The notes under the pieces are model-generated. The model ran no database searches, was not told the DNA's origin, and saw nothing but the letters and a program-made list of their open reading frames with translations. Made by a program: the position numbers and the translations under genes. This document shows, in pieces, positions 1-9,975 of a DNA stretch of 64,000 nucleotides. The stretch is from Phallus indusiatus. Its lineage: Eukaryota; Basidiomycota; Agaricomycetes; Phallales; Phallaceae. The stretch spans positions 496,001 through 560,000 of the forward strand of contig JAQFWX010000021.1 in the NCBI GenBank assembly GCA_027605045.1, read 5' to 3'. Each line of letters starts with the position of its first letter. The first letter of the stretch is position 1.

Positions 1-331
1 ACACGAATACGGAGTTGGTGTTTTCCGCGACATATTGGCGAAGGTTGTAAGCGGTGCTGTTGGAATAATCACCTTCGGAAGGGTAGACAGATGGGAGAAA
101 GCCAGTCCAGAAAATCTCCTGTGGAGCAGCAGTGGACCACCGAAGCAGGCGCTCGGCGGCGGTCCCGACATTTCGGCGCGTGGTTGCGTCATAGACGCGG
201 TTTGGCCTGAACATGTCGCGAGGGTTGCCTGCGATGCTGGAGGCCTCAGCGATGTTACGCATAACTTCATCAGCGTTATTCCCGTTGTTGAACCAACTGA
301 CAAGGGAAGAGCAGAAGATTTCATCACTCAT
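1..331 (-). CDS. ADP-ribosyltransferase-like protein, N-terminal part only (gene runs off left edge)
   Basis: The minus strand stays open from an ATG at 331 to the window edge, with an in-frame TAA nine bases upstream of that ATG. Residues 62-66 read LLRWS, followed by PQEIFWTGF at 70-78 and an NLRQYVAENTNSVF stretch near 94-107. This resembles the NAD-binding arginine block of the cholera toxin A / pierisin ADP-ribosyltransferase fold, where an R-W/Y-[DS] strand is followed by P-x-E-I-F-x-x-G-F and then a helix ending before an S-T-S motif. The S-T-S motif and catalytic glutamate would lie beyond the window. These proteins transfer ADP-ribose from NAD to protein or DNA; the target here is unknown. 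No signal peptide is visible at this start, so an upstream exon is possible. The family call is by pattern only, and the antisense open frame at 35-436 lacks any recognisable domain. Confidence 0.5.
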   Translation of the reverse strand, partial: MSDEIFCSSLVSWFNNGNNADEVMRNIAEASSIAGNPRDMFRPNRVYDATTRRNVGTAAERLLRWSTAAPQEIFWTGFLPSVYPSEGDYSNSTAYNLRQYVAENTNSVFV

Positions 332-708
332 GATGACTTATCTGATACAGATGAAATCCAAGTCAATATCCTGGAAAAGCTGCTTGTTGACCTCAGAGAC
401 GGACGCTACTCACAAGAAGACTTATATGTTGGGTGAATGCAAGATATACCACTTATAATTTTTATCTCGTAAATACAATAAAGGGAAATTGCATGTGCCA
501 CTTTTGCACCGACCCTAATATTATTCACCGACTTGTTTGGCGAGGATATGTGATGAAAAAAACTATGTTACTGGTGCACCAACCATTCAATAAGACCACG
601 ACGCTCTTTTTTACTTTCGTATTCCGTTATTTGACAATACTCGAAACGATTTTCCTCCCTAAAAAAAATCGTGAATACATCATGGCACAATGCAACAAAA
701 GAAAAAAC
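332..708. other. intergenic region, no supported gene
   Basis: AT-rich sequence between the ART-like gene start and the U6 gene terminator. Two short open frames occur but show no domain and no good start context. The part next to 709 holds the A-runs that read as T-runs (pol III terminators) on the minus strand. Confidence 0.5.
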
Positions 709-773
709 AAAATAAATATTGCGACCCGAAGGTCGTCCACTCTGTACTAGCGTGTCATCCTTGTGCAGGGGCC

Positions 774-804
<31 letters not shown>

Positions 805-828
805 CACGTATGTCACCCCGAAGGGGAC
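709..828 (-). ncRNA. U6: U6 spliceosomal snRNA
   Basis: On the minus strand the sequence begins with a GUCCCC-UUCG-GGG 5' hairpin. It then contains the near-invariant U6 core: the AAAUUGGAACGAUACAGAGA segment including the ACAGAGA box, the AGCAUGGCCCCUG segment, and CAAGGAUGACACGC with the AGC triad and internal stem-loop. U6 pairs with the 5' splice site and with U4 and U2 in the spliceosome. No intron interrupts it, although some basidiomycete U6 genes have one. After the usual GUGGACGACC end there is an extra UUCGGGUCG, forming a five-pair hairpin with a UUCG loop (722-735). The first pol III T-run is at 712-709 and a T6 at 707-702, so the transcript is probably near 120 nt. The 3' end is inferred from the T-runs. 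Confidence 0.96.
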
Positions 829-2025
829 GTCTTGTATGGAGTACTTGAAAGGACGATTATTTGTGTAAACGCATTTGAATGGGCGTGTCGAGTTGCGGTG
901 GCAGTGAGCGCTTGCTAGCGGGAGCACCCACTCAAAAGAGTCTCAGTCTCTCCAAACTCGATCTTCGGAATTAATTTCACATAGAATGAGACATACTCTT
1001 TTTCTTTCGAAATGCTTTTTGAAATAATGGTATTATACAAATGACGAGGGTAATTCCGTCATGTAAACCCAGTTGGCATTTTGTCATATAAGCGTATAGA
1101 CTACAGTGTCTACAGTTCGTCGCCCCTTATTCTCAATTGAGCGAATCGGCCACATCCGAAGGAATTTGTACGTGTCCTAAGAATCTGAAGCTGATTGCCA
1201 GTTTATTCATTCTGACAACTCTTTCGTATCTAACGAAGCCATCGCGGCGTGTTCAATGACAATCAGAAGCACAAGAAGTTCAAAACAAAAGGCTATCCTT
1301 AGCCTTCTTTTGTTTATAATTTCTTCTTCTCTGCGACTTGGATCAGTCCAAGTATAATAGTAATATAGTTGGGAAGCTTCGGTCCATGCGCACCGTTGGC
1401 TGTTTTCTTAAAGATAATTTGGCGACTTTAACTCCGAATAACGAGGAAGATAATGTCCACAATAAATCTCACGTTTTACAATTGCCACTGTCCAATTTCT
1501 GGGTAAAAAGGGATATATCGCGTCTATGGCAACGGAACCATAATGTACAGAATAAAACATTCGGCACTACAATGACATGTACAAAAAAAATGATGACAGA
1601 CAAATAGTGGGAATTTGGAATTTCGTCGATAGTTCTAATGACACTGTCTTACACAGTGCCAAAGTACAATACTAGACGAAATGAAAGGTGGTAGGGGGGA
1701 AGGGAGGGATAAGAGGAGGAAACCTTGATAAACGACAATGGATAGTTCATTTATGGGGGGTATTTAGGGAGATAACGATATGTCAAAAGGAGCGAAATAG
1801 TTTGATAAGATAATGAGGAGTAGGTCGATAAGACTGTCGAGTGCAATAATGTTTCTTCCTTTTTTTGGGATCGATAAAGAAGTGGAATAAGGCTACAAGG
1901 CTGGTTCTTCACGAACGAGAAGACGAATTGATACAGTGGTATTAGGCGACAGAGACTGAGACGGGTGACACAAGATAAGGAAAATCCAGAAAAGAGATAA
2001 AAGAAAAACCTCGAGAATAGGGTTT
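829..2025. other. intergenic region, no supported gene
   Basis: About 1.2 kb with the U6 upstream region at its left end; an AT-rich ATAATC-like element lies about 30 bases before the U6 start and could serve as the pol III TATA box. The remainder has short open frames only, with purine-rich stretches around 1680-1880. I looked for a small CaaX-ending pheromone precursor for the neighbouring receptor and did not find one. Confidence 0.45.
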
Positions 2026-3732
2026 CTAGACATTTGAGGACTCGCTACCACGACGGCTAGTGGAAAAGTGGGCACTTGAGTCATCCATTCCTACGGAGGG
2101 CCTTCGCGAATCAGATTCAAAGGGACCCGTTATACGTAATTCAGGCGTGGGATTACGAGACGGAACGAATGTAAGAGTGGATGGTAGAGCAATAGGCACG
2201 GGATGTTGAGGGTGGTAGGTGGGCGCGGGCTCAGTAACGGGGGAAAGGACAATCCTCTTCTCTTTCTCTACGAGAGAAGCACTAGAGGTAGAGGATGTTA
2301 ATGGAGAAGGCGAGTAACCATCGTTGGATGACGAGAAACTCTGAGTCTGAGAAATATCGAGTTTGATCTTTTCCCAAGGGGCCTCTGTTGACGAGTTTTT
2401 GGAATCCTTGCCCGACTTCTCGTCCACATATTTGGAGAGGCGTGTAACGGGTAAGGGCGAGTCGCTTAAAAAAGAAGAGCGTCAGCTCCAGTGAAACTTT
2501 AAATGATAAGGTAAGAAAGTGAGACGCACATGTACATCGGAAGGTCTCCCAAGGATTGACGTCTGGTGTCCGGGATACGGAAAATCTTGTGTTTGATGAA
2601 CCTCCAGACCATAAGGTAATCAGCCTTAGCTTCCGCGCCGAACGCGAAAAAGAAGAACACGGCGATAGTGGAAATGGGAACAATCCACCATTGGATAACG
2701 ATCAATCTCACAAAGGACTCGTCAAGAAGGATCCAGGGCAGTGGTTGCACGAACGAGAAGTGACTGTGAACATTCTCCCAGCTTATCCACGGTCTGAAAC
2801 CGGCTTGGATGTTCGATGCTAAATTCCAGGAATTCAAGCCGGTATCCCATAGACATTCTACAATACCAAGGGCCATGAGTCGGAAGTAGTGTGATTGGGA
2901 TATGTAGCTGTTGGAGGACTGCAAGATCGACGTGAAGATAACACGACGGCGGAAGAAATGATAAATGGCCAGTACTTTGAAAAAGAGAGAAATGAGATAT
3001 TAAACTTCTCGCGGGGAAAGAATGCGCTTACTAGCATAAACCATCGAGACTACGGAGATGAGGAAGGGAGGCAGATATAACATTACAAGTGAAGCTACCG
3101 AAGCGTAGGTGGTAGGATAGCACCCGAAGTCTTCGTATATATCAAAACGATGTCCTTGGACGACGTAGTCTGCAGGCAAATGTATCATGAATATCACCAC
3201 TTCAAGGCGGAGAAAAAGATAATGCCACTAACGAAGAGCCATGTACACCATTGGGACAAAATAACACATGACTGTCTCAAATATCATACGCCTGCGTTTG
3301 TCGCGTTCGGTCGTAACGGCCTGACGATTGGCAGCGATACTCTCGAGATGTTTGACTAGACAAAGCATGGTGAGTGGAATGGCTATGGCCCATCCGATAG
3401 TGATTTTTGTTGCTGAGAAGAAGAAGAAGAGGTATTGAGTTCCTCCGATCATTTCACAATTATGATATACTCACTGATGTCACACCACACCAGGAGGCGG
3501 ACTTCGACGTTGCCGTACCATACAATAGCATTGACTCCCCTAATAAAAGCAAGAACGGCGGCCCAGAGAATAAGAGAGATCACAGCGATGTTACGGGACT
3601 AGTTGCGGATAATGAGATTTTTTTTTCCTTTTTCTTAGTACGGAAGAGTCTTACCCGGATGTGCGCTGGTAAGGAACAAAGCACCAAAGGGACAACCAGT
3701 AAAGAGGCAATTGGATAGATTGGATGGCCCAT
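2026..3732 (-). CDS. STE3-type pheromone receptor (seven-helix GPCR)
   Basis: A fungal class D GPCR that senses lipopeptide mating pheromones at the plasma membrane and signals through a G protein and MAP kinase cascade. Six or more exons join cleanly. Exon 1 (3732-3655) encodes MGHPIYPIASLLVVPLV and a first hydrophobic segment. Later exons give RGVNAIVWYGN, ITIGWAIAIPLTMLCLVKHL, then MAL+HYVVQGHRFDIYEDFG across an intron, which is the most diagnostic STE3 signature. AIYHFFRRRVIFTSILQSSN and the last helices with LIVIQWWIVPIS follow. The C-terminal exon (from about 2430) is a hydrophilic Ser/Thr/Pro-rich tail typical of regulated internalisation. Estimated length is about 470 aa, normal for the family. 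It may be a B mating-type receptor or a non-mating paralogue; no pheromone precursor was found nearby. Confidence 0.93.
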
Positions 3733-6700
3733 TTGTAGATATGTTGAACTCTAATGTTCTGTTTGGGTGCCGGGGGAGGGACGGGATGAGGGGAAAACCA
3801 GCTACGGTGGGTAGGGTGGTAATGAGTGGTATGATCCAGTGGTCAAGGGAGGGGGGAAAGCTATGAACTTTATAAAAAAAAATATGTGGTATGCTCGTCC
3901 CTTACTTCTTTGCGTTTAAAGCTAAACCCAAAAGAGGCACCTTGAAAGGGAAGACCCTCATGAGAGTTGTAGATTTTAATCGGCTATTGCGCATTCTCAT
4001 CTCCCATTTTCTGTTGAAATTAACCATGGGATTGTTCTGCTTTTTTGATCGGATGCCATGTGCGAGTGCCAGGTGGGTGTCGACTTCAATAAAATACATT
4101 AAATTCGACCTCGAGTGTGACACAAATGAGGCAGTAAACTGGACGAGTGTGCGCAACGGCGAGACTGTTATCTGTGGTACCATGTTCCGTATATGGCAGG
4201 TGTTCATTGAACAAAGGGAACGGCTAAGAAGTCGAAGCACATGCCGGCTTGCTCTATCAGGCTGAGCTTGCCTTTTTAGGAAGGATATGGCTAGCGCCCT
4301 TAAATGACACGAGTCCCACGCCTCATCGGCACTACCGGCAACAAAATTTCCTCGGATTCTTCTCACCCTGTCACCATGCTTGTGTTTGTTGCACTTGCGG
4401 TTCCCCATTACCGAAATACTTTTCGACACAACTCAAAGGGATTCCTCAATAAGGTGCGATTTCCTCAAAACAAAACTAGATCCCCTTTCATGCTTCAAAG
4501 GTTACAGAATATCACTAATCGAACCTGCCATGCATTCTATATTCAATTTTGATGTCTGATGTCTGCTATAGTAGTACAATCCGTCATTGTACTGGCTCGC
4601 ATTATACTTTACCTGCCTGCAAGGAACACACTTCAATCATGTCGTCGACGACCCGTCATTCGTAGTTCCGCTACCCGTGTCTAACCGGATTTTAATACTA
4701 ATTGACAAAATTCATATCCGAACGAACGAGGTGAATAATGGGACACATTCTGCAAGCTGGACATATACATTGCATATACACACAAGGCCAGTCCTTATTC
4801 CAAATTTGGTATCTTTTGTGAAACGTATACACGTCAATCAGCCTTTCAATTCGTTCGGAAGGATTTGAAATGCACCTTAGCGCCAGTGGATTATATATTC
4901 CCTTTCTCAGTCATCTCGGTAAGAATTAGAGCTCATGCAGACGATGGTCATCAGCAATGCCTCCTTGTTCCTCTGCCCTCTTGGATACATTACATGCTTA
5001 ATATTTTTTGTAGGGACAATGGTATTGTTTTGAGAAATAGTGTCCACCTCACGGGTGAAGGAGGGCAGCGTGAATTCAAACGAGCGGTCATTATGATTCA
5101 CTCACTTGGGTTTGAATTCAAAACACTCGTGCACGCAGCATGACCTTTTATACACTTGTTGACATACTAAACGTATGAAAAGACGGAGCCGTAAAAGGGG
5201 TGAGCACAAGTCCATTGGACTCACGTTTGGCTTGAACGCCGTTGCCAAGTCAGTGGGCCATTGGCAGTGCTCAAGTTGCGTTGTCCAACCCAGCGACTAC
5301 ACTGCATCTTGTTCATCACATCTTCACTCTAGTTAGTATCACAACGGATGCTATGGACTCTTTCCTTCCAGAGTCCTTTCATGAGATCAGTTCCAAAAAA
5401 AGAACCAGCCTGCCAATCAGGGAGGCTGTTATAATAAACCTGGCTCCATCTTGAAGACATGACTCTCCCTTTGTCGCTCCCTTTAAATTTCTTGTGATCG
5501 TGTCACCCCTCTCATCCCAGATGGTTTCTATCGTACCTTGATCCCGGCTTAATCACATATCCTATCTAGTGACGTTTGATATCAACAGCATTGCTGCATA
5601 TCGAGACGGTGCGGCTAGGACTCTGTCTAGCAAGGAAAGACTTCCTGCGTTATCACCATTTTTGTGAGGTCGTTATCACCGTGGTTATTAGTTTGAATTT
5701 ACATTTGTTGGATATTTAAGTACTTGTCATCGGTATTTCTCTTCCGGCCCTTTGAATACCCAGGTCACATATTTCGAGAATATCACAGTAATTTAATCTA
5801 CTAAGCTCATGATACTCTTATATTTTTCCTCAGCAGCTTTTTTAGCATCCCATATAGAATATTCAGGCCCTGTATCATGACCGACGGTCATGCGGTCAAC
5901 GCTATATTCCCTGGCACTGACCTTCAGCGTTTCAACGCTTCAACAGCCGGGACCTTCTGAAAGAGCAGAATCAATAATAGTTCTGGCATATTGATTCCTT
6001 GATTCCGATTGGCGAATGTGCACGTGTACTAGATGCAATTTATTCGGAATTCGAAGCGTCAAAATATTGAAGTCGCACAAATCTTAGCTTCGCTCGGCTC
6101 TTTAGATTTTCAGAAGGTTTCGCTTCAATTTATTGATGTATACATATGCACACGAGGCTGATTGAATCAAGTTCAATACGTCTCATGGATGGTGGCTCAT
6201 GTAGAAAACATTCATACATAATGATTCACACGCATATGCACAGCCGGAAGTAAAATGACGCTTGCTGGATGCATTAAATTACCTTTGCTTCCCTGCAAGC
6301 TCGTAAATATAGATTTGATCAACTATTCAATTATGTATAGAAAGGTTCCTGCCAAACGAAAAGATTTCAGTTTTGCGATCGATCCCAAAATCAGGAATTT
6401 CTTCCTTGCCACTCACCGGCTATTTATCCGGTCGCACGAAATCGGAAAAATCACATACTTGCGCACAAGTGGAGTAAAATCTCCTGCATATGGCTTAAAC
6501 CCTTCAACTCTTGCTTCGGAATCACTAAAGCTCTATATCGTCCAATGCAATATTGTCCGTCACAATTAGTCTTGATAACAAGATTTGTTTGCCGAATATC
6601 AAAGGGGATCGATCGACGGGAAAATATCAAGGATTGCATCCCCAATAGAGCATTATACAGTACTCATAAGTTCAATACAACAACATTCGTACATAAATTA

Positions 6701-6801
6701 TCTAGTAAAAGTCTGACCTATTCGGAGAATGATATCTCTAGCTCTAGGCCTGGCTAACCGTCCTTAGAGGAATTTGAGCCTGCATACGGAAAATTGACAA
6801 A
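3733..6801. other. 3 kb region with no supported gene
   Basis: AT-rich DNA between the receptor and SPP2. Several open frames of 60-170 codons occur, the longest on the minus strand at 3902-4429 where the first codon is GTG, but none shows a domain, signal peptide or sensible splice pattern. I scanned both strands by eye from about 3750 to 5450 for short frames ending in Cys-aliphatic-aliphatic-X-stop (the minus strand only for endings with X = Ala) and found none convincing. No repeat element was recognised. Confidence 0.4.
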
Positions 6802-8259
6802 TTAATATCTAGTGCGATTATCGCGTGAAGAATGTCGAGACAGGCTATCGCGGGGATAATCCTTTTCACGACGACCGTAATCTTCTCTTCGACGTTCTCT
6901 ACTACTTTCTTTACTGGAGTAATGGTCATGGCGGTCGTATTTTCTAATTTCGCTTGTACGGGAACGGTATGTATCACGGTCGGAACCATCTTGACGAGAA
7001 TCACGATCTCTGTCGCGATTGCGATTTCGCCCTTCAATTTCATTTCTGTCCGCGGCTTCAGATGAAGGATATCTTGATCCGGCTCTAGACCTCTCGGGAG
7101 ATCGTGACCGTGACCTTCTCCTGACGGTTAGCGATTCCTGTAAAAAATGAAAGGGTAATGAATAAAAACATATATGGAAAAGTATGGCGAGTATTGAACG
7201 TACCTCCTTTTGAATTTTGACAAGAGGAACATAACGTTTGTCTTGCTTTCGAGGTGCTTTTTTACCAGGAACAACGGGAATTTCTTCTGCAGGTCTCTCT
7301 TTTGCGCCTAAGCCCAGTAAGGCAGGACGGGAAGGAGGTAACCAAGGTTCCACCAGTCCATGGCCCTTTCTACTAGCAGCAGTACCTTCTTTCCATCCCA
7401 TCCCTCTTAGTAAAGCAGCACCGAACTGAGATACTGGAACTCGTTCATAATCTTCCAGCGAGGCCTACAATGATACAATGAGAAAGCGAACTGGCTGAAA
7501 GATGATAAATGACGTACAGAGTCAGGTCGCGTTACTACATCTTGCCGGTAAGCATCTGTCTCACTCAGAGGACCAGAAAATTCATTTTGCAAAACAGGAA
7601 TTGCGGCAACATTGGTTTCAGCGCTCTCGCCACTGACACTCGCCAACAAAGCTTGACGGGCTCGTTCATCTTCATCTAGTTCAACTGGTTCAGCTGCGGG
7701 AGCCTGCTCTTGAACGACTTCAACAGTTTCCGTTACTGTTGTTGTCACTTCCTCTTTACGTCTGATAACCAGGCCTGACACTTGAGGACCCGAATTGATA
7801 GTGTCACGAGTTCCAAGACCACCTTGGCTGCCATCTTCTCCAGACGGTACACCAAACCCATCCGGTATATATGTCTGGCTTTTTCTTTGTCGAGCTACAG
7901 CCCGCCAATCACGATTAGCGAGTGGCGGTATGACGAGAGGTCCAGAGGGCCTCGGATTTCCGTTTAACCTAGTAAAGAAACCAACGTGGTATAGCCACTG
8001 TGAGTCCTAAGTCTGTTTAACTTCATGTTATATTTGAAACACAAACTCACCGCTGCGCTCCTGACTGATCATAACCACTCAGCAACTCGATGGCGTCTTC
8101 TTGTTCTTCATCACTCGAATCGGGTGGTCCCGGTGTGTACCCTGCGGAATTGGGGGTGGATTGTCGTAAAGAATAAGTTGTATGTTGAGTTTTTTTAGAA
8201 AAGGAAGTTGTAGCACTTGGAGGGCGGATTGTAAAGGATACAGCGTTTTGGGAAGACAT
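6802..8259 (-). CDS. SPP2: pre-mRNA splicing factor SPP2/GPKOW-like, G-patch protein
   Basis: Spp2 binds the DEAH helicase Prp2 through its G-patch and is needed for catalytic activation of the spliceosome. Exon 1 starts at 8259 with MSSQNAVSFTIRPP and ends at a GTGAGT donor near 8051. The next exon carries the conserved PLVIPPLANRDWR block and IPDGFGVPSGEDG. The G-patch core lies near 7440-7390: VPVSQFGAALLRGMGWKEG, followed by the WLPPSRPALLGLGAKE segment typical of the Spp2/GPKOW G-patch_2 family. The C-terminal exon (about 7138-6802) is an Arg/Asp/Ser-rich RS-like tail, as in other fungal and animal members. Estimated length is about 410 aa. The stop is TAA at 6804-6802. Both the G-patch context and N-terminal block support the name. 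Confidence 0.9.
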
Positions 8260-8539
8260 TTAATGAACAACCGATGCAGCAGTCAAATTAAAACTCCGCT
8301 TGAACTTCGAATATTTGGTCTTGTCCAAGCCATGTCCATTCAACGTCGTCCATGCATTATTTTCCTCGTTACTTTCCCTGGAGTCTCAGCAGACTTTGTA
8401 TAGTTGTTTATAATAGTTTAGGATTTGACTTTATTCAGTACCAACTTAATTTAAGTATCAAGATGTGAACAACATGCGGCCATCACTGCAGAGAGCACGA
8501 ATAGACTCTTTCCTGTATTTCATGCTCAAGACTGTTTGA

Positions 8540-9561
8540 CTAGTCTTTACGCTTATCAGACTTGGTGCCAGTCATTTCGATGTATTCTGTCGCTAATCGG
8601 TCGTATTCAGCTGCCTGTTGAGCGGCTTGTTTCTTCACGATGTCTATACACGACAGCTGAGAAAAACGGAATAAATGAATCAATTTGTGTATTCACGTAC
8701 CAAAGTCTTTTGATTTTCCTTCAGCTGCAGCCAACTTCGCTTTCAGCTCTTTGATTTCCGCATCTTTGTCCTGCGCTGAGCCTTTCGATCCCTTACTTGA
8801 AGTCTAATAATAGACATGTTACTATGTCGCATAATAATAGCATAGTTTTGTCGACTCACGCTTTGTTTTAGTTTAGCGTATTCAGCTTGAGTATGGAGTA
8901 AATCCAAGATGATATAGAATGTCCGAGTGAGGATTAATGAGAGGAACAAGCAGAAACCAGTGAGATAAGTATTCCGTTGTGCGCTATATATTAGACGTTT
9001 AATGGCTGAAGCTATTATATATAAGGATAAACCGTACTAGAATCGACGCGCTGCAAGACTTGTCTCATTTTGAGCATTGTGGAGAGAATGGTTATGAGGA
9101 TCCGCTTTCGCGGATTCAATTTCCGCTGTGATGCGAAGCATGCGTTGGACCGCATCTGTTGCGAAAAGTGTCAAAATAAGGATAACTTCAAAGCAATTAA
9201 GAGACTAGCCTACGAATAAAACGCCAACAAATCTTTAGGCAGCTTAGGTCAGCGATATGAGTATCAGACACAGACAGACGTACATGAAGGATATCTTTAG
9301 AGCGTATGCTATCTTAGCCACAAGAGCGTTTTCGCTCATAAACGTGAACAGTGGTTTGCGAACAGTATATGGCAGTGGGGCAACGATGATACAAAACGTT
9401 ACCATCTATACGCGATGAAATTGACATAATAAAACTGGACATTTTGAGAAAACATACCTCTGCAGCGAGAAGGAAAAATGTTAAAGTATAGCTGTCAAAG
9501 GACAACCCCTTGTCAGAATGATATAAACAGCATAATAAGAAAAGACAAACTAGACAGTCAT
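8540..9561 (-). CDS. BAP31-like ER membrane protein (YET family)
   Basis: B-cell receptor-associated protein 31 homologues are ER proteins with three membrane helices and a cytosolic coiled coil; they act in export and quality control of membrane proteins. Exon 1 is tiny (ATGACTGTCTA, 9561-9551) and splices with a GTTTGT donor to give MTVYYTLTFFLLAAE, the classic BAP31 start. The following exons give VAPLPYTVRKPLFTFMSE, IAYALKISFIFVGVLFVDA, VQRMLRITAEIESAK and a third hydrophobic segment, LFLSLILTRTFYIILDLL. The C terminus is a charged coiled coil (KDAEIKELKAKLAAAEGKSKDF) ending in KRKD, close to a di-lysine ER retrieval signal. Total is about 210 aa in about seven exons. It diverges from UBP6 with a 414 bp shared promoter region. 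Confidence 0.92.
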
Positions 9562-9975
9562 TATCGTTGAAACAAAGTTTGTCGAAGAGCGAACGCGTTG
9601 GAAAACGAGGAAGAATTTGGTTAAATGTCAACTCAAGACCCTGAACGACGTGTTCCACAGCAGGTGCGTCACTAGTGTGACATGACATCACGTTCAATGT
9701 ACAGCGGAACCGCTTCCCGAAAAAAGGTACAGTCCCGTGCCAAATATCAATTATGGAGCTGTCGTTGTAATCACAAAATAAACACAAATCAGACTACGAT
9801 CGAAAGAAATCCTTGTATATACGTGGCAGAAAACCCTCAGATGTGACAAAAGAAGTGTGACATCTGCTCGGAGCTCGAAATCTCCCCAGCCTGAGATTAC
9901 GCGTTTACCAAGGACTGACGAATCCTTTCCTTTGTTTCCTTTCTTTTCATACGTTTGAGTAAATTTCTTCCCGCC
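9562..9975. promoter_or_regulatory. divergent promoter region between BAP31-like and UBP6 genes
   Basis: This 414 bp gap separates two divergently transcribed genes and must hold both promoters. No clear TATA box is visible on either side; the stretch before 9976 is pyrimidine-rich (TTTCCTTTGTTTCCTTTCTT), common before fungal start codons. Confidence 0.6.

Noticed and set aside
35..436. 133-codon plus-strand open frame at the left edge
   Set aside because: It begins at a non-ATG codon (TTG) and is antisense to the ADP-ribosyltransferase-like reading, which shows family motifs; this strand shows none.
568..927. 119-codon minus-strand open frame
   Set aside because: It runs through the U6 snRNA gene in the same strand and is explained by the RNA.
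3902..4429. 175-codon minus-strand open frame
   Set aside because: First codon is GTG, no domain or splice support, basic random-looking composition.
3750..6250. search for CaaX pheromone precursor near the receptor
   Set aside because: No frame in the parts I scanned by eye (about 3750-5450) ended in Cys-aliphatic-aliphatic-X-stop. The MDSFLPES-like start near 5353 lacks the ending.
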